Assembly: GCF_001429045.1 (NCBI RefSeq)
Contig: NZ_LMHY01000005.1
Coordinates: forward strand, 109,195 to 173,194
DNA from: Pseudomonas sp. Root71
GTDB lineage: Bacteria; Pseudomonadota; Gammaproteobacteria; Pseudomonadales; Pseudomonadaceae
DNA: 64,000 nt
Direction of reading: 5' to 3'
Shown here: positions 19,663 to 30,562 of the stretch, piece by piece
How the letters are laid out: each line of letters begins with the position of its first letter
Position numbering within the stretch: the stretch's first letter is position 1
The notes under the pieces: model-generated
The model's input: the letters and a program-made list of their open reading frames with translations, nothing else
Told to the model about the DNA's origin: nothing
The model's database searches: none
Program-made: the position numbers and the translations under genes

Positions 19663-20553
19663 GTGGACCAAGTCAAAGCGATGAAGGTTTTTGTGCGGAT
19701 CTACGAGCGCAGCAGCTTCACGCTGGCGGCCGATGACCTGAACCTGCCCCGCGCAACGCTGACCCATACGTTGAATCAGTTCGAGGCCTGGCTGGGTACG
19801 CGTTTGTTGGAGCGCAGCACGCGTAAAGTGCGTCCGACGCTGGATGGCGAGGCGTACTACCTGCGTTGCGTGCAACTGCTGGCAGAGCTGGAGGAAGCGG
19901 AGTTGGCGTTTCGCGGCGTGGCCCCGAAGGGGCGGCTACGGGTGGACTTGCACGGGACATTGGCCAAGCACTTCGTGATCCCGGCATTGCCGCAATTCAT
20001 GGCGCGTTATCCCGACATCGAGCTGTCCATCAGCGAGGCTGACCGCCAGGTCGACCTGATCACCGAAGGTATCGATTGCGTGTTGCGGGCGGGAACATTG
20101 GGTGACTCCACGCTGATCGGCAAACGTGTCGCCAACCTGCGTCAGATCACCTGCGCCAGCCCCGCCTATTTGCGCAAATACGGCGAACCGAAAAGCCTCG
20201 CCGACCTCAGCCGGCACCGTGCGGTGAACTACGTTTCGCGCACGACGGCCAGGTTGTTCCCGTTTGAATTCATGGTGGACGGTGAACTCAAGGAAGTGGC
20301 CATCGACGGTGCGGTATCGGTGTTCGGCGCAGAAATCTACGCCGCCTCGGCGATTGCCGGGCTGGGCCTGATCCAGTGCCCGCACTACCGAATGGAAACG
20401 CAGATCTCCCAAGGCCTGGTGCAGGAAGTCCTCGTCGACACCCCTCCGCCATCAATGCCGGTATCGGTGTTGTACCCGCACAACCGACACATGTCGCCCA
20501 GGGTCCGGGTGTTTGTGGACTGGTTGGGAGAGGTGTTTACGGGGGCACGGTAG
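19663..20553 (+). CDS. LysR-family transcriptional regulator
   Basis: A 296-residue LysR-type regulator: N-terminal winged helix-turn-helix (residues ~1-60, with FTLAADDLNLPRATLTHTL) and a C-terminal effector-binding domain starting near residue 90. The second-residue pattern DQVKAMKVFVRIYE is typical of the CrgA/DmlR-like subgroup, which often controls a divergent oxidoreductase. Here that neighbour is the SDR, with a 120-base shared promoter region. GTG start with GGAG 6-7 bases ahead. Confidence 0.9.
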   Translation: MDQVKAMKVFVRIYERSSFTLAADDLNLPRATLTHTLNQFEAWLGTRLLERSTRKVRPTLDGEAYYLRCVQLLAELEEAELAFRGVAPKGRLRVDLHGTLAKHFVIPALPQFMARYPDIELSISEADRQVDLITEGIDCVLRAGTLGDSTLIGKRVANLRQITCASPAYLRKYGEPKSLADLSRHRAVNYVSRTTARLFPFEFMVDGELKEVAIDGAVSVFGAEIYAASAIAGLGLIQCPHYRMETQISQGLVQEVLVDTPPPSMPVSVLYPHNRHMSPRVRVFVDWLGEVFTGAR

Positions 20554-20573
20554 CTTGTTGGCGGGGAAATACG

Positions 20574-20585
20574 TGAAACGTTTCA
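20574..20585. promoter_or_regulatory. LacI-type palindrome
   Basis: TGAAACGTTTCA, a perfect 12-base palindrome of the kind bound by LacI-family repressors, ~100 bases before the aldo-keto reductase gene. No LacI-family gene is in the window. Suggestive only. Confidence 0.3.
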
Positions 20586-20687
20586 GTCATTAGTCGAATC
20601 AGGGGTTTTCTGGCGTTTGTCCGGGCGTATGCTGAGCGACTGGCAAAGCAGTCGATATCAGATTCAAGACCGACAAGAGAGGATTCG

Positions 20688-21725
20688 ATGACCTACACCG
20701 CTGCCGAAAACCGCTACGACTCCATCCCCTACCGCCGCGTGGGCCGCAGCGGGCTGGTGCTGCCGGCACTGTCGTTGGGCCTGTGGCACAACTTCGGCGA
20801 CAGCACGCCGATCGGTACCCAGCGCGCATTGTTGCGCACGGCGTTCGACCTGGGCATCAACCATTTCGACCTGGCCAACAACTACGGCCCGCCGTATGGC
20901 AGCGCCGAGATCAACTTCGGCCGTTTACTGCGTGAAGACTTCAAGCAGTACCGCGACGAGATGATCATTTCCAGCAAGGCCGGCTGGGACATGTGGCCCG
21001 GCCCTTACGGTCAGGGCGGCGGTTCGCGCAAGTACGTGCTGGCCAGCCTCGACCAGAGCCTGCAACGCCTGGGCGTGGACTACGTCGACATCTTCTACTC
21101 CCACCGTTTCGATCCGGACACCCCGCTGGAAGAAACCGCCAGCGCACTCGCCACGGCGGTGCAGCAGGGCAAGGCGTTGTACATCGGCATCTCGTCGTAC
21201 TCCGGGGTGAAAACCCGCGAAATGGCGGCGTTGCTCAAAGAATGGAAAGTGCCGCTGCTGATTCACCAGCCGGCCTACAACCTGCTCAATCGCTGGGTGG
21301 AAAAAGACCTGCTCGATACCACTGATGAACTCGGTACCGGCGTGATTGCCTTCACTCCGTTGGCCCAGGGTTTGCTGACCGACAAATACCTCAACGGCGT
21401 GCCGGCGGATGCGCGGGTCAACCGTCCGGGCGGTGGTTCGTTGCAGGCATCGCATTTGTCAGAGGCCAACATCGCCCAGGTGCGGGCACTCAACGAAATC
21501 GCCAAACGTCGCGGCCAGAGCCTGGCGCAACTGGCGTTGGCCTGGACCCTGCGCGACCCCCGGGTCACTTCCGCGTTGATTGGCGCGAGTCGACCGGAGC
21601 AGATTATCGAGAACGTCGGGGCGTTGAAGAACTTGAGCTTCAGTGCAGAGGAACTGGCGGAAATTGACCGGTTTGCCCAGGAGGGCGGGATCAATCTTTG
21701 GGAGAAGCCTTCGACGGCTGAATAA
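20688..21725 (+). CDS. aldo-keto reductase (YghZ/Mgr type)
   Basis: A 345-residue NADPH-dependent aldo-keto reductase of the AKR14/YghZ group (L-glyceraldehyde-3-phosphate or methylglyoxal reductase). The catalytic tetrad is visible: D and Y in FDLANNYGPP, K in ISSKAGW and H in YSHRFD. The NADP-binding end has TSALIGASRPEQI. Start ATG 20688 with AGAGGA upstream. The product sequence does not fix a physiological substrate; detoxification of reactive aldehydes is the family's usual role. Followed by a REP pair. Confidence 0.88.
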   Translation: MTYTAAENRYDSIPYRRVGRSGLVLPALSLGLWHNFGDSTPIGTQRALLRTAFDLGINHFDLANNYGPPYGSAEINFGRLLREDFKQYRDEMIISSKAGWDMWPGPYGQGGGSRKYVLASLDQSLQRLGVDYVDIFYSHRFDPDTPLEETASALATAVQQGKALYIGISSYSGVKTREMAALLKEWKVPLLIHQPAYNLLNRWVEKDLLDTTDELGTGVIAFTPLAQGLLTDKYLNGVPADARVNRPGGGSLQASHLSEANIAQVRALNEIAKRRGQSLAQLALAWTLRDPRVTSALIGASRPEQIIENVGALKNLSFSAEELAEIDRFAQEGGINLWEKPSTAE

Positions 21726-21780
21726 GTAGTTGGCGCCGGATTATTCGGCGCCTTTCAGATCGCCATCGTCGGAACGCCGC

Positions 21781-21868
21781 CCGGAGCAAGCTCGCTCCCA
21801 CTGGTTTGGCGGTGTTCACAGGTTTTGTGTACGCCACGGACACTGTGGGAGCGAGCTTGCTCGCGATG
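21781..21868. repeat. REP inverted pair, family A
   Basis: The left unit begins with the variant CCGGAGCAAGCTCGCTCCCA and the right unit is the standard form. Lies between convergent aldo-keto reductase and tauD genes. Confidence 0.82.
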
Positions 21869-21900
21869 AGGCCATCAATGTCAGTACAAAAACTGGCTGT

Positions 21901-22743
21901 TCACCGAAAAAACGGCACATCCCCCAACACCGTCGCCCGCTGCATCACCCGCCGCGCCGGCCGGTAATCATCCACCGCGTAATGCTGGGTCACGCGGTTA
22001 TCCCAGAACGCGATGTCGTCCTGCTGCCAGCGCCAGCGAATGGTGAACTCCGGCCGCGTTGAATGGGCGAACAGGAACTTCAGAATCGCCTCGCTCTCGG
22101 TTTCCGACAGCTCGTTGATCTTCGAAGTGAAACCTTCGTTGACGAACAGCGAGCGGCGCCCGCTGACCGGGTGCGTGCGGATCACCGGGTGCGACAGCGG
22201 CGGATTCTTGCGCCGTGCTTCTTCCCACTGGACCAGTGCCTCGGGCGTGTTGCCGTAGCGCTCCAGCGGAAACGAACGGGTGAAATCGTGGGTGGCGGTC
22301 AGGCCTTCGAGCAAGGTTTTCAGCGGTGCCGACAGGGCTTCGTACGCGGCAATCCCGCTGGCCCACAACGTGTCGCCGCCAAACTCCGGCAGCAGCTTGG
22401 CACTGAGCACCGCGCCCATGGCCGGGGTCGGCAGGAAGGTCACGTCGGTGTGCCAGATCGCGTTATCGCGCACGTCGGTGACGGCGGTGTCGAGGATCAG
22501 CACTTCGGGTTGCTCCGGCACATTCGGGTAGATCGGATGAATGTGCAGGTCGCCGAAATTCGCGGCGAATCGCGCCTGTTGCTGTGGCGTGATCGGCTGG
22601 TTGCGGAAGAACAGCACCTGATGCTTGAGCAGGGCCTGTTCGATGGCATCGCGTTGCTCCAGGTTCAGCGGCTGGCTGATGTCGATGCCACTGATCTGTG
22701 CGCCGAGGGCGGAGCTTAAGGGGACGATGGTCAAGTCACTCAT
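21901..22743 (-). CDS. tauD: taurine dioxygenase
   Basis: A 280-residue Fe(II)/2-oxoglutarate dioxygenase that hydroxylates taurine, releasing sulfite and aminoacetaldehyde. The iron-binding facial triad is visible as HTD in IWHTDVTF (about residue 97) and the distal histidine in [11 protein letters not shown], with the 2-oxoglutarate arginine in [10 protein letters not shown] near the C-terminus. Family length is ~283. It follows tauABC on the same strand with an 80-base gap that contains a perfect REP palindrome. Expression is presumably induced by sulfate starvation through CysB/Cbl-type regulators, not in view. Confidence 0.93.
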   Translation of the reverse strand: MSDLTIVPLSSALGAQISGIDISQPLNLEQRDAIEQALLKHQVLFFRNQPITPQQQARFAANFGDLHIHPIYPNVPEQPEVLILDTAVTDVRDNAIWHTDVTFLPTPAMGAVLSAKLLPEFGGDTLWASGIAAYEALSAPLKTLLEGLTATHDFTRSFPLERYGNTPEALVQWEEARRKNPPLSHPVIRTHPVSGRRSLFVNEGFTSKINELSETESEAILKFLFAHSTRPEFTIRWRWQQDDIAFWDNRVTQHYAVDDYRPARRVMQRATVLGDVPFFR

Positions 22744-22776
22744 GGTGATTCTCTTGAAATTCGGGGGTGTTGATTA

Positions 22777-22802
22777 CTGTGGGAGCGAGCTCGCTCCCAC
22801 AG
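22777..22802. repeat. perfect 26-base REP palindrome between tauC and tauD
   Basis: CTGTGGGAGCGAG joined directly to its own reverse complement, with no loop spacer. It looks like two family-A REP half-units fused by deletion of the centre. It could form a short stem in the tauC-tauD mRNA. Confidence 0.85.
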
Positions 22803-22823
22803 GGTTTCTCACAGGGAAATTAT

Positions 22824-23657
22824 TCAGTGAGCCTGGCCATGCCACGGCACCAGTTTGCGTTGCAGGGCACGCAGGCCCAGTTCCATCGCGAAGGCGATCA
22901 GTGCGATCACCAGAATCCCCAGTACCACCACATCGGTGACCAGAAACTGCGCGGCCGATTGCACCATGAAGCCCAGGCCGCTGGTGGCGGCGATCAATTC
23001 GGCGGCGACCAGGGTCGACCACCCTACGCCGAGGCCAATGCGCACACCGGTCAGAATGTCCGGCAAGGCACTCGGCAAAATGACGTGGCGAATCAACTGC
23101 ACGCGGGTTGCGCCCAGCGACTGCGCGGCACGCAATTTGGCCGGGTCGACCGTGCGCACACCGGTGGCGGTGGCGATGGCAATCGGGGCGAAGATCGCCA
23201 GGTAGATCAGCAGCACTTTGGACAATTCACCGATGCCGCACCAGATCACGATCAGCGGCAGATAGGCCAACGGAGGGATCGGCCGGTAGAACTCGATCAG
23301 CGGGTCGAGCACGCCACGGGCGATACGGTTGGCACCGATGGCGATTCCCACCGGCACGGCAGTGAGAATCGCAAAGCCGAGGCCCAGGCCGATGCGGCTC
23401 AGGCTCGCGCCGAGGTGCTGCCACAGGGTTGAATCCATGTAACCCGAGGTCGCCAGCAGCCAGCCTTTTTGCAGAACGGCAGAGGGCGGCGGCAGGAACA
23501 GCGGCTCGATCAAGCCGGTCGCCGTCACGGCCCACCAAATAGCAACGAGAGCGACCAGTGTCATCACACTGATCCACCGGGTGCTCAAACGGCGACTTGC
23601 CGCAATCACGGCTGAGCCTGGCGTTATCGCTGCGACGGGAATTTCATAACTGCTCAT
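22824..23657 (-). CDS. tauC: taurine ABC transporter permease
   Basis: A 277-residue inner-membrane permease of the SsuC/TauC family with about six helices. The EAA loop is seen as [20 protein letters not shown]. The N-terminal cytoplasmic stretch (~35 residues) precedes [17 protein letters not shown], the first helix. The start overlaps the tauB stop by four bases (ATGA). It pairs with TauB and TauA to import taurine under sulfur limitation. Confidence 0.92.
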   Translation of the reverse strand: MSSYEIPVAAITPGSAVIAASRRLSTRWISVMTLVALVAIWWAVTATGLIEPLFLPPPSAVLQKGWLLATSGYMDSTLWQHLGASLSRIGLGLGFAILTAVPVGIAIGANRIARGVLDPLIEFYRPIPPLAYLPLIVIWCGIGELSKVLLIYLAIFAPIAIATATGVRTVDPAKLRAAQSLGATRVQLIRHVILPSALPDILTGVRIGLGVGWSTLVAAELIAATSGLGFMVQSAAQFLVTDVVVLGILVIALIAFAMELGLRALQRKLVPWHGQAH

Positions 23658-24448
23658 GCGCGCTCCTGCCGCTGGGCGGCACTGCGTTGGGAGAACACTT
23701 TGGCGAGTACGTGTTCGCGGGTTTCGATAAAACGCGGGTCGGACTTGATCGAGCGAGCCGACTCACCGGCGGCATAACGCTGACCGAAATCGAGGCTCAG
23801 ACGCTCGACGATTTGCCCAGGGTTGGGCGCCAACAGAATCAGGTCAGTGGCGAGGAATACGGCTTCTTCTATGTCGTGGGTAATCAGGAACACCGGTTTG
23901 GCGGTGCGTTGCCAGACTTGCAGCAACAACTCCTGCATTTGCTCGCGGGTGAAGGCGTCGAGGGCTCCGAAAGGTTCGTCCATCAGCAACACGCGTGGGT
24001 CGGCGGCGAGGGCGCGGGCCAGGCCGACACGCTGCTTCTGGCCGCCCGAAAGTTGCCAGATGCGGCGCTGTTCAAAACCGGACAGATCGACCAGGGCGAG
24101 CATTTCCCGGGCGCGAGCTTCGCGTTTGTCCCGGGCGATACCGGCCAGCTCCAGGCCGAACCCGACGTTGGCCAGCACGTTTTGCCACGGCAGCAGCGCG
24201 TCGTCCTGGAACACCACGCCGCGCTCGGCACTCGGGCCTTTGACGGGCACGCCGTCGAGGGTGATGCGCCCGGCGCTGGGTTCGACGAAACCGGCAATCA
24301 GGTTCAACAGCGAAGTCTTGCCACTGCCGGACGGGCCGAGGGCGACCAGCAATTGCCGGGGCCCCAGGCTCAGGGAGATATCCGCCAACACCGGTTCCGG
24401 GTTGCCGGGGTACTGTGCGCTGATGCGCTCCAGCTGTAGCAAGGCCAT
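23654..24448 (-). CDS. tauB: taurine ABC transporter ATP-binding protein
   Basis: A 264-residue ATPase of the nitrate/sulfonate/taurine family. Walker A is GPSGSGKTS (residues ~38-46), the signature is [15 protein letters not shown], and Walker B is [12 protein letters not shown], whose FGALD is typical for SsuB/TauB. Middle of a tauA-tauB-tauC unit with 15 bases to tauA and a four-base overlap with tauC. Confidence 0.93.
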   Translation of the reverse strand: MALLQLERISAQYPGNPEPVLADISLSLGPRQLLVALGPSGSGKTSLLNLIAGFVEPSAGRITLDGVPVKGPSAERGVVFQDDALLPWQNVLANVGFGLELAGIARDKREARAREMLALVDLSGFEQRRIWQLSGGQKQRVGLARALAADPRVLLMDEPFGALDAFTREQMQELLLQVWQRTAKPVFLITHDIEEAVFLATDLILLAPNPGQIVERLSLDFGQRYAAGESARSIKSDPRFIETREHVLAKVFSQRSAAQRQERA

Positions 24449-24463
24449 CGCGTTGACTCCCGA

Positions 24464-25441
24464 TCAGTTGGTGATGAACTTGGCGCTGACGTACGGCGCG
24501 TAGTCCGGCAGTACCGCCTCGACCTTGCCTTGTTCCTTGAGGAACGCCGCCGTGTCGGTGATGGCTTTGGTGGTCGGCGCGCCGAGGGTGAGCACCTGGT
24601 CAGCCGCTAGCGGGTAGACGTTGCCTTGCAGCAGCAATGGAATGTCGCTGGCCTTGGCGCCAGACAGTTTTACAAGCTTGTCGACGTTGCCCTGATTGGC
24701 CAGCCAGGCTTGTGGGTCTTTGCGGTAATCGGCGTAGGCGTCCAGGGTCACTTTGGCGAACGCGGTGACGATCTCCGGGTGCTTCTCGGCGAAGTCCTTG
24801 CGCACGATCCAGGCGTCGAAGGTCGGTGCGCCGAACTTGGCCAGCTCACCGGAGGTGATCAGTACCTTGCCGTTTTCCTTGGCGACACCGAGGGCCGGGT
24901 CCCAGACGTAAGTGGCGTCGATGTCACCGCGTTTCCAGGCAGCAATGATCGCGGGCGGAGCCAGGTTGAGGACGGTGACTTTCGATGGATCAATGTTCCA
25001 GTGCTTCAGCGCAGCCAGCAGGCTGTAGTGGCCGGTGGAAACGAACGGCACGGCGATTTTCTTGCCGATCAGGTCTTGCGGGGTCTTGATCCCGGAACCG
25101 TCGCGGGCGACCAGGGCTTCGGCAGCGCCGATCTGGGTGGCGATGAGGAAGGTTTCGACCGGGACTTTACGAGTGATCGCAGCGGTCAGGGGACTGGAAC
25201 CGAGGTAGCCGATCTGCACGTCGCCGGAGGCAATGGCGGCGATGATATCGGCACCGTTATCGAATTTGCGCCAGCTGATATCGGCCTTGCTGGCCTTTTC
25301 GTAAGCGCCGTCAGCCTGGGCGACTTTCGCCGGGTCAACGGTGGTCTGGTAGGCGACGGTGAAGTCGGCCGCCTGGGCAAAAAAACTTGCGGTAGCCAAG
25401 GAAGCGGCCGCCAGCAAGCGAAGAGGGAAAGTCAGTTTCAT
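24464..25441 (-). CDS. tauA: taurine-binding periplasmic protein
   Basis: A 325-residue periplasmic binding protein of the SsuA/TauA (NMT1-like) family. Residues 1-24 are a Sec signal ending FFAQA-AD. Conserved stretches include GDVQIGYLGSSPLTAA and the C-terminal domain part DATYVWDPALG. First gene of the taurine operon. Upstream, 25442-25560 is AT-rich and probably carries the promoter. Confidence 0.92.
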   Translation of the reverse strand: MKLTFPLRLLAAASLATASFFAQAADFTVAYQTTVDPAKVAQADGAYEKASKADISWRKFDNGADIIAAIASGDVQIGYLGSSPLTAAITRKVPVETFLIATQIGAAEALVARDGSGIKTPQDLIGKKIAVPFVSTGHYSLLAALKHWNIDPSKVTVLNLAPPAIIAAWKRGDIDATYVWDPALGVAKENGKVLITSGELAKFGAPTFDAWIVRKDFAEKHPEIVTAFAKVTLDAYADYRKDPQAWLANQGNVDKLVKLSGAKASDIPLLLQGNVYPLAADQVLTLGAPTTKAITDTAAFLKEQGKVEAVLPDYAPYVSAKFITN

Positions 25442-25578
25442 CAGAAAGCTCCTTGTCAGGCGACCGAATGTCGGCGTGAGAAAGAGACTAAATGATCTAA
25501 GAATTCGAAAATAAATAACTTTTTCGAATTAGCTTATGAGGCGAAAACCCGGTGAGTCATTGTGAATGGGCTGGAAAC

Positions 25579-25654
25579 AAAAAGATCGCAGCCTTCGGCA
25601 GCTCCTACAGGAAACGCATTCCAATGTAGGAGCTGCCGAAGGCTGCGATCTTTC
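25579..25654. repeat. REP inverted pair, family B
   Basis: Exact inverted GTAGGAGCTGCCGAAGGCTG units 18 bases apart, directly after the gshA stop. Probably the 3' hairpin of gshA mRNA. Confidence 0.87.
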
Positions 25655-25667
25655 TTACAGGCGCCGA

Positions 25668-27251
25668 TTAGTTACTGATCGCCAGAATGCTCGCCTGGTA
25701 TGCCCCGACGAACACATCGAAATCACCGACTTCGTTCTGCTCCAGTTCAGCCTGCTGAGCCAGCGACGAACGCGCCCGCTCTTCAAACTTCGCCTGCTCC
25801 TCAGCCGGCAACGGCTCGCTGCGGAAGAACTCGGCATGGACCTGGCTCTGACGCAGGGAGAACTGGGCGAAGCTTTCCTTGTGTTCAGCCATCGCCGCCA
25901 ATACCTGGGCCGACGGCGTCAGGGACGGGTCCTGGACCTTCGACATCTGGGCGTCCAGCGCCTTGCTGTGGGCATCACCGCCATGGCTCTGGTCGAGCAT
26001 CGCCGCCAGAGGAGCGATTTTTTCCAGCAGCTCGCCGGCCCATTCCTTCAGGTCAACCGGCTGGCCATCCCGCTGCAGTTGCAGGCCCGGACGGCGACCT
26101 TCCTTGACCACGCTGAGGAAGTTCGAGGTCGCGTTGCCGCAACTGGTGTTGGTCAGCAGCGGGCTGTCATTGAGTGCGCAGTACAGCAGGAACGCATCGA
26201 GGAAGCGTGACTCGGTGAGATCGATGCCCATCGGCAGGAAGGGGTTGATGTCCAGGCAGCGTACTTCGACGTACTGGATGCCACGGGCCATCAGCGCCTG
26301 GATAGGGCGCTCGCCGGTGTAGGTCACGCGTTTCGGGCGGATGTTGGAGTAGTACTCGTTTTCAATCTGCAGAATGTTGGTGTTGAGCTGTACCCACTCG
26401 CCATCCTGGTGGGTGCCGACTTCGACGTATGGCGCATACGGCGTGGCCACCGCTTTGCGCAGGCTGTCGGTGTAGCTGTTCAGATCGTTGTAGCACGGCG
26501 TCAGGCCGGCCTGGGCGTTGCTCTGGTAACCCAGGTCGCTCATGCGCAGGCTGGTAGCGTACGGCAGGTACAGGGTATGCGGGTCCAGTTGTTCCAACTG
26601 GTGCGAACGACCGCGCAGGAAGCCGGCGTCCAGTGCCGGTGAAGCACCGAACAGGTACATCAGCAGCCAGCTGTAGCGGCGGAAGTTGCGGATCAGCGCG
26701 ATATAGGACGACGACTGGAAGTCGCGGTCGGTGCCGACAAAGCCTTCGGCCTGCTTGAGCAACGGCCAGAGTTTTTCCGGCAGGGAAAAGTTGTAGTGAA
26801 TGCCGGCAATGCACTGCATGGTCTTGCCGTAACGCAGGGCCAGGCCCTTGCGGTACACGTACTTGAGCTGCCCGATATTGGACGTGCCGTAATAGGCGAT
26901 CGGGATGTCTTCCTCGGCCGGCAACGGGCACGGCATCGATGGGCTCCACAGGTACTCGTTGCCGAGCTTGCTGTAGGCAAAGCGGTGAATGCTGTCCAGG
27001 CTCGCCAGTGTGTCCGCCGGGTCGGGCAGGGCCGGGGTGATGAACTCCAGCAGCGACTCGGAATAGTCGGTGGTGATCTGTTCATTGGTCAGCGCGGAAC
27101 CCAATTCTTCCGGGTGCGGCGTTTGCGCCAGGCGACCTTCATCGGTCACGCGCAGGCATTCACGTTCGATGCCGTGAAGGCACTGTTCGAGCAGAGAGAG
27201 GTTAGCGCGCTCGCCGAGCAGAGCCAGGCGGCGGTTGAGAAGTTCGCTCAA
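25668..27251 (-). CDS. gshA: glutamate-cysteine ligase
   Basis: A 527-residue proteobacterial-type glutamate-cysteine ligase, the first and rate-limiting step of glutathione synthesis. Conserved stretches include [26 protein letters not shown] and [14 protein letters not shown]; length matches the ~520-530 family norm. I start it at TTG 27251 (reads [14 protein letters not shown]) because AAGGA lies seven bases before it, whereas the in-frame GTG at 27266 has no binding site. The neighbouring sulfur genes supply its cysteine. A REPIN and a thioesterase gene lie upstream. Confidence 0.95.
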   Translation of the reverse strand: MSELLNRRLALLGERANLSLLEQCLHGIERECLRVTDEGRLAQTPHPEELGSALTNEQITTDYSESLLEFITPALPDPADTLASLDSIHRFAYSKLGNEYLWSPSMPCPLPAEEDIPIAYYGTSNIGQLKYVYRKGLALRYGKTMQCIAGIHYNFSLPEKLWPLLKQAEGFVGTDRDFQSSSYIALIRNFRRYSWLLMYLFGASPALDAGFLRGRSHQLEQLDPHTLYLPYATSLRMSDLGYQSNAQAGLTPCYNDLNSYTDSLRKAVATPYAPYVEVGTHQDGEWVQLNTNILQIENEYYSNIRPKRVTYTGERPIQALMARGIQYVEVRCLDINPFLPMGIDLTESRFLDAFLLYCALNDSPLLTNTSCGNATSNFLSVVKEGRRPGLQLQRDGQPVDLKEWAGELLEKIAPLAAMLDQSHGGDAHSKALDAQMSKVQDPSLTPSAQVLAAMAEHKESFAQFSLRQSQVHAEFFRSEPLPAEEQAKFEERARSSLAQQAELEQNEVGDFDVFVGAYQASILAISN

Positions 27252-27363
27252 GTTGGATTCCTTCACGCGTCAGTCGCCCCAATATGGGGGTGGGCAAGAC
27301 GGTCTACAAGGGTGAAGTTAAAACTGGCGTTTTCGCCTGGTTTTTTGAACTCGCCGCAACTAA

Positions 27364-27454
27364 TGTGGGAGCGGGCTTGCTCGCGAAGGCGGTGTGCCAG
27401 TCAGCACAGATGCCACCTGATACACCGCCTTCGCGAGCAAGCCCGCTCCCACAG
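27364..27454. repeat. REPIN, family A (GGGC variant)
   Basis: Two inverted GCGGGCTTGCTCGCGAAGGC-type units whose homology extends inward (AAGGCGGTGT / ACACCGCCTT), the structure of a full REPIN. Lies between gshA and the PaaI-like gene. Confidence 0.87.
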
Positions 27455-27495
27455 GTTGCGTTCTGCTGAAATTAACTCAAATCGATAACGAGTAG

Positions 27496-27879
27496 CTACA
27501 GGACAGCGAACGTGCCTTGTGCTTTTGCGACCAGTTTGTCGCCCTGCACCACATCGGCCTCGACCACCAATGTGCGGCGACCCGGGTGGATCACCCGCGC
27601 CGTGCACATCACCTCGCCGTCAGAGACGGCGCGGATGTAGTTGATCTTGCACTCGATGGTCGCGCTCTGCTGGTCAAAGCCGTGGGTGCTGGAACAGGCC
27701 AGCCCCATGGCAATGTCCACCAGGCTGAACAAGGCCCCGCCGTGCAGCTTGCCGCCGCGATTGCGCAGCTCGGGTTCCAGCGCCAGGGCGACTTGCGCCA
27801 CCCCGGTTTCCAGACTGTGCAAGCGGCAGCCCAACAGCTTGAAAAACGCGCTTTCGGTCAGCCCGGCGGGAATGTCCAT
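27496..27879 (-). CDS. PaaI-family thioesterase
   Basis: A 127-residue hotdog-fold acyl-CoA thioesterase. The active-site region reads RNRGGKLHGGALFSLVDIAM, with the HGG and following aspartate of PaaI-type enzymes. Its ATG overlaps the tex stop by one base (TGATG), so it is translated from the same mRNA. Substrate is not evident; family members hydrolyse aromatic or medium-chain acyl-CoAs. Confidence 0.85.
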   Translation of the reverse strand: MDIPAGLTESAFFKLLGCRLHSLETGVAQVALALEPELRNRGGKLHGGALFSLVDIAMGLACSSTHGFDQQSATIECKINYIRAVSDGEVMCTARVIHPGRRTLVVEADVVQGDKLVAKAQGTFAVL

Positions 27880-30203
27880 CAGCGTTTCTTCAACTGCTTG
27901 GCATTGGCGAACAACGAAGCCATGGCATTGTTGCTCGGTGCTGCCGCCGTGGTTTCCTTGCGCGGTGCGGTGTTCTGGGACTGGCGTGGCGCCGACCCCG
28001 GACGCGCGCCGCGAGCGCCGTCGATTTTCTCGCCCGGGGTGTCGCTCATGCGCATCGACAGGCCCACGCGTTTGCGCGGGATGTCGACTTCCATGACCTT
28101 CACTTTCACCACGTCACCGGCCTTCACCGCTTCCCGTGGATCCTTGATGAACTTCTCCGAAAGTGCGGAGATGTGCACCAAACCGTCCTGATGCACACCG
28201 ATATCCACGAAGGCACCGAAGTTGGTCACGTTGGTCACCACGCCTTCGAGGATCATGCCCAGTTGCAGGTCCTTGAGGTCTTCGACGCCTTCCTGGAACT
28301 CGGCGGTCTTGAACTCGGGACGCGGGTCACGCCCAGGCTTTTCAAGCTCCTGGAGGATGTCGGTCACGGTTGGCAGACCGAAGGTTTCATCGGTGTACTT
28401 CTTCGGATCGAGACGCTTGAGGAACGCGGCATCGCCGATCAGCGAGCGGATGTCACGCTCGGTTTCAGCGGCGATGCGCTGAACCAGCGGATAGGCTTCC
28501 GGGTGAACCGCCGACGAATCCAGCGGGTTTTCGCCATTCATGACGCGCAGGAATCCGGCGGCCTGTTCGAAGGTTTTCTCGCCCAGGCGCGCAACTTTCT
28601 TCAGCGCTGCGCGGGTCTTGAACGCGCCATGCTCGTCGCGATGGCTGACGATGTTCTGCGCCAGGGTCGCGTTGAGGCCGGAGATCCGTGCCAGCAGCGC
28701 TACGGAAGCCGTGTTCACGTCGACACCGACGGCGTTCACGCAGTCTTCGACAACCGCATCCAGGCCTCGGGCCAGTTTCAGTTGCGATACGTCGTGCTGG
28801 TACTGGCCGACACCGATGGATTTCGGGTCGATCTTCACCAGCTCAGCCAACGGGTCTTGCAGGCGACGGGCAATCGACACGGCGCCACGGATCGACACGT
28901 CGAGGTCCGGGAATTCCTTGGAGGCCAGCTCCGACGCCGAGTAAACCGATGCACCGGCCTCGGACACCATGACCTTGGTCATCTTCATGGCCGGGTATTT
29001 TTTGATCAGTTCAGCGGCCAGCTTGTCGGTCTCGCGGCTGGCGGTACCGTTGCCGATGGCGATCAGGTCCACCGAGTGCTTGGCGCACAGGGCGGCGAGC
29101 ACGGCGAGAGTCTGGTCCCACTTGTTGTGTGGCACGTGCGGGTAAACCGTTGCGTGATCCAGCAGTTTTCCGGTGGAGTCGACCACGGCGACCTTGCAAC
29201 CGGTGCGCAGGCCCGGGTCGAGACCCAAAGTGGCGCGCGGGCCGGCCGGGGCCGACAGCAGCAGGTCGTGCAGGTTGTGGGCGAACACGTTGATCGCCTC
29301 GGTTTCCGCGCCATCGCGCAGCTCGCCCAGCAGATCGGTTTCCAGGTGGGTGTAGAGCTTGACCTTCCAGGTCCAGCGCACCACTTCGCCCAGCCATTTG
29401 TCGGCGGCGCGGTTCTGGTTCTGGATGCCGAATTGCTGGCCGATCATGCCTTCGCACGGGTGCATGGTGCCTGGCAGTTCGTCGCCGACCTTCAGCGCGG
29501 AGCTGAGGATGCCTTCGTTACGGCCACGGAAAATTGCCAGCGCGCGGTGCGACGGCATGCTTTTGAGCGGTTCGTCGTGTTCGAAATAGTCGCGGAACTT
29601 GGCGCCTTCCTCTTCCTTGCCGGCGATCACGCGGGCACTGAGGGTGGCTTCCTGCTTCAGGTAATTGCGCAGCTTGTCCAGCAGGCCCGCGTCTTCGGCG
29701 AAGCGTTCCATGAGGATGTACTTGGCGCCTTCGAGGGCCGCCTTCACATCGGCCACGCCTTTTTCCGCATCGATAAAGCGTGCGGCTTCGGTTTCCGGGC
29801 TCAGGGACGGGTCGTTGAACAGGCCGTCGGCCAGCTCGCCGAGGCCGGCTTCCAGGGCGATCTGGCCCTTGGTGCGGCGCTTCTGCTTGTACGGCAGGTA
29901 CAAGTCTTCGAGACGGGTCTTGGTGTCGGCGAGCTTGATGTCGCGCTCAAGTTGCGGGGTCAGCTTGCCCTGCTCCTGGATGCTGGCGAGGATGCTGATA
30001 CGCCGTTCGTCGAGTTCTCGCAGGTAGCGCAGGCGCTCTTCCAGATGACGCAATTGCGTATCGTCGAGGCTGCCGGTCACTTCTTTCCGGTAACGGGCGA
30101 TGAAGGGAACGGTAGAGCCTTCATCGAGTAGCGCGACGGCCGCTTCGACCTGTTGTGGGCGTACACCGAGTTCCTCGGCGATGCGGCTGTTGATGCTGTC
30201 CAT
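27879..30203 (-). CDS. tex: Tex RNA-binding transcription accessory protein
   Basis: A 774-residue Tex protein. Order: N-terminal helical region (1-~200), YqgF-like fold with [17 protein letters not shown], helix-hairpin-helix region around 500-560, and a C-terminal S1 RNA-binding domain ([20 protein letters not shown], residues ~650-725). A low-complexity basic tail ends it. Tex binds nucleic acid and affects transcription and virulence genes in several bacteria. The ATG at 30203 ([13 protein letters not shown]) is preceded by AGGTGG; a TTG five codons earlier is less likely. Followed by a coupled thioesterase; divergent from ompR. Confidence 0.95.
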   Translation of the reverse strand: MDSINSRIAEELGVRPQQVEAAVALLDEGSTVPFIARYRKEVTGSLDDTQLRHLEERLRYLRELDERRISILASIQEQGKLTPQLERDIKLADTKTRLEDLYLPYKQKRRTKGQIALEAGLGELADGLFNDPSLSPETEAARFIDAEKGVADVKAALEGAKYILMERFAEDAGLLDKLRNYLKQEATLSARVIAGKEEEGAKFRDYFEHDEPLKSMPSHRALAIFRGRNEGILSSALKVGDELPGTMHPCEGMIGQQFGIQNQNRAADKWLGEVVRWTWKVKLYTHLETDLLGELRDGAETEAINVFAHNLHDLLLSAPAGPRATLGLDPGLRTGCKVAVVDSTGKLLDHATVYPHVPHNKWDQTLAVLAALCAKHSVDLIAIGNGTASRETDKLAAELIKKYPAMKMTKVMVSEAGASVYSASELASKEFPDLDVSIRGAVSIARRLQDPLAELVKIDPKSIGVGQYQHDVSQLKLARGLDAVVEDCVNAVGVDVNTASVALLARISGLNATLAQNIVSHRDEHGAFKTRAALKKVARLGEKTFEQAAGFLRVMNGENPLDSSAVHPEAYPLVQRIAAETERDIRSLIGDAAFLKRLDPKKYTDETFGLPTVTDILQELEKPGRDPRPEFKTAEFQEGVEDLKDLQLGMILEGVVTNVTNFGAFVDIGVHQDGLVHISALSEKFIKDPREAVKAGDVVKVKVMEVDIPRKRVGLSMRMSDTPGEKIDGARGARPGSAPRQSQNTAPRKETTAAAPSNNAMASLFANAKQLKKR

Positions 30204-30562
30204 AAAACCACCTGACAAATTGTGAAAGCAGGCTCGCAGGCGCCGGGATAGGGCCTGGGCGAGTCTGGTTGAGCGGCCTGGCCTGCGCCGCTACCTGGAT
30301 CAAAAGGTATCCCGTTGACCCGTGAAATCGAACAATTACTGCCGGCGCCATGAAAAAAATGGTGTCGGTCTGTAGTACCTGTCTGATGTTGCCTGACACA
30401 AAAGGCCGCGCATTATAACCAGCGTTCCGGCATTCGGGGACATCGCGGATGCAGGTGCAATGGCCGGTTTTCTGGCGCTAGAGGAAAAATCTGCTAACAA
30501 TGCACACGGTGCGTATAACGGCAGCTACGCCATAATGCGTGCCGAGATCAAAGGAGCATCCA
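30204..30562. promoter_or_regulatory. divergent tex / ompR promoter region
   Basis: 359 bases without a gene, holding the outward promoters of tex and ompR. The middle has AAAAAAATGG and GCGCATTATAACC, the latter a possible -10 element for tex. No operator was identified. Confidence 0.4.

Noticed and set aside
28173..30131. 652-codon plus-strand frame opposite tex
   Set aside because: Shadow of tex; no start support, and the minus-strand product has clear Tex domains.
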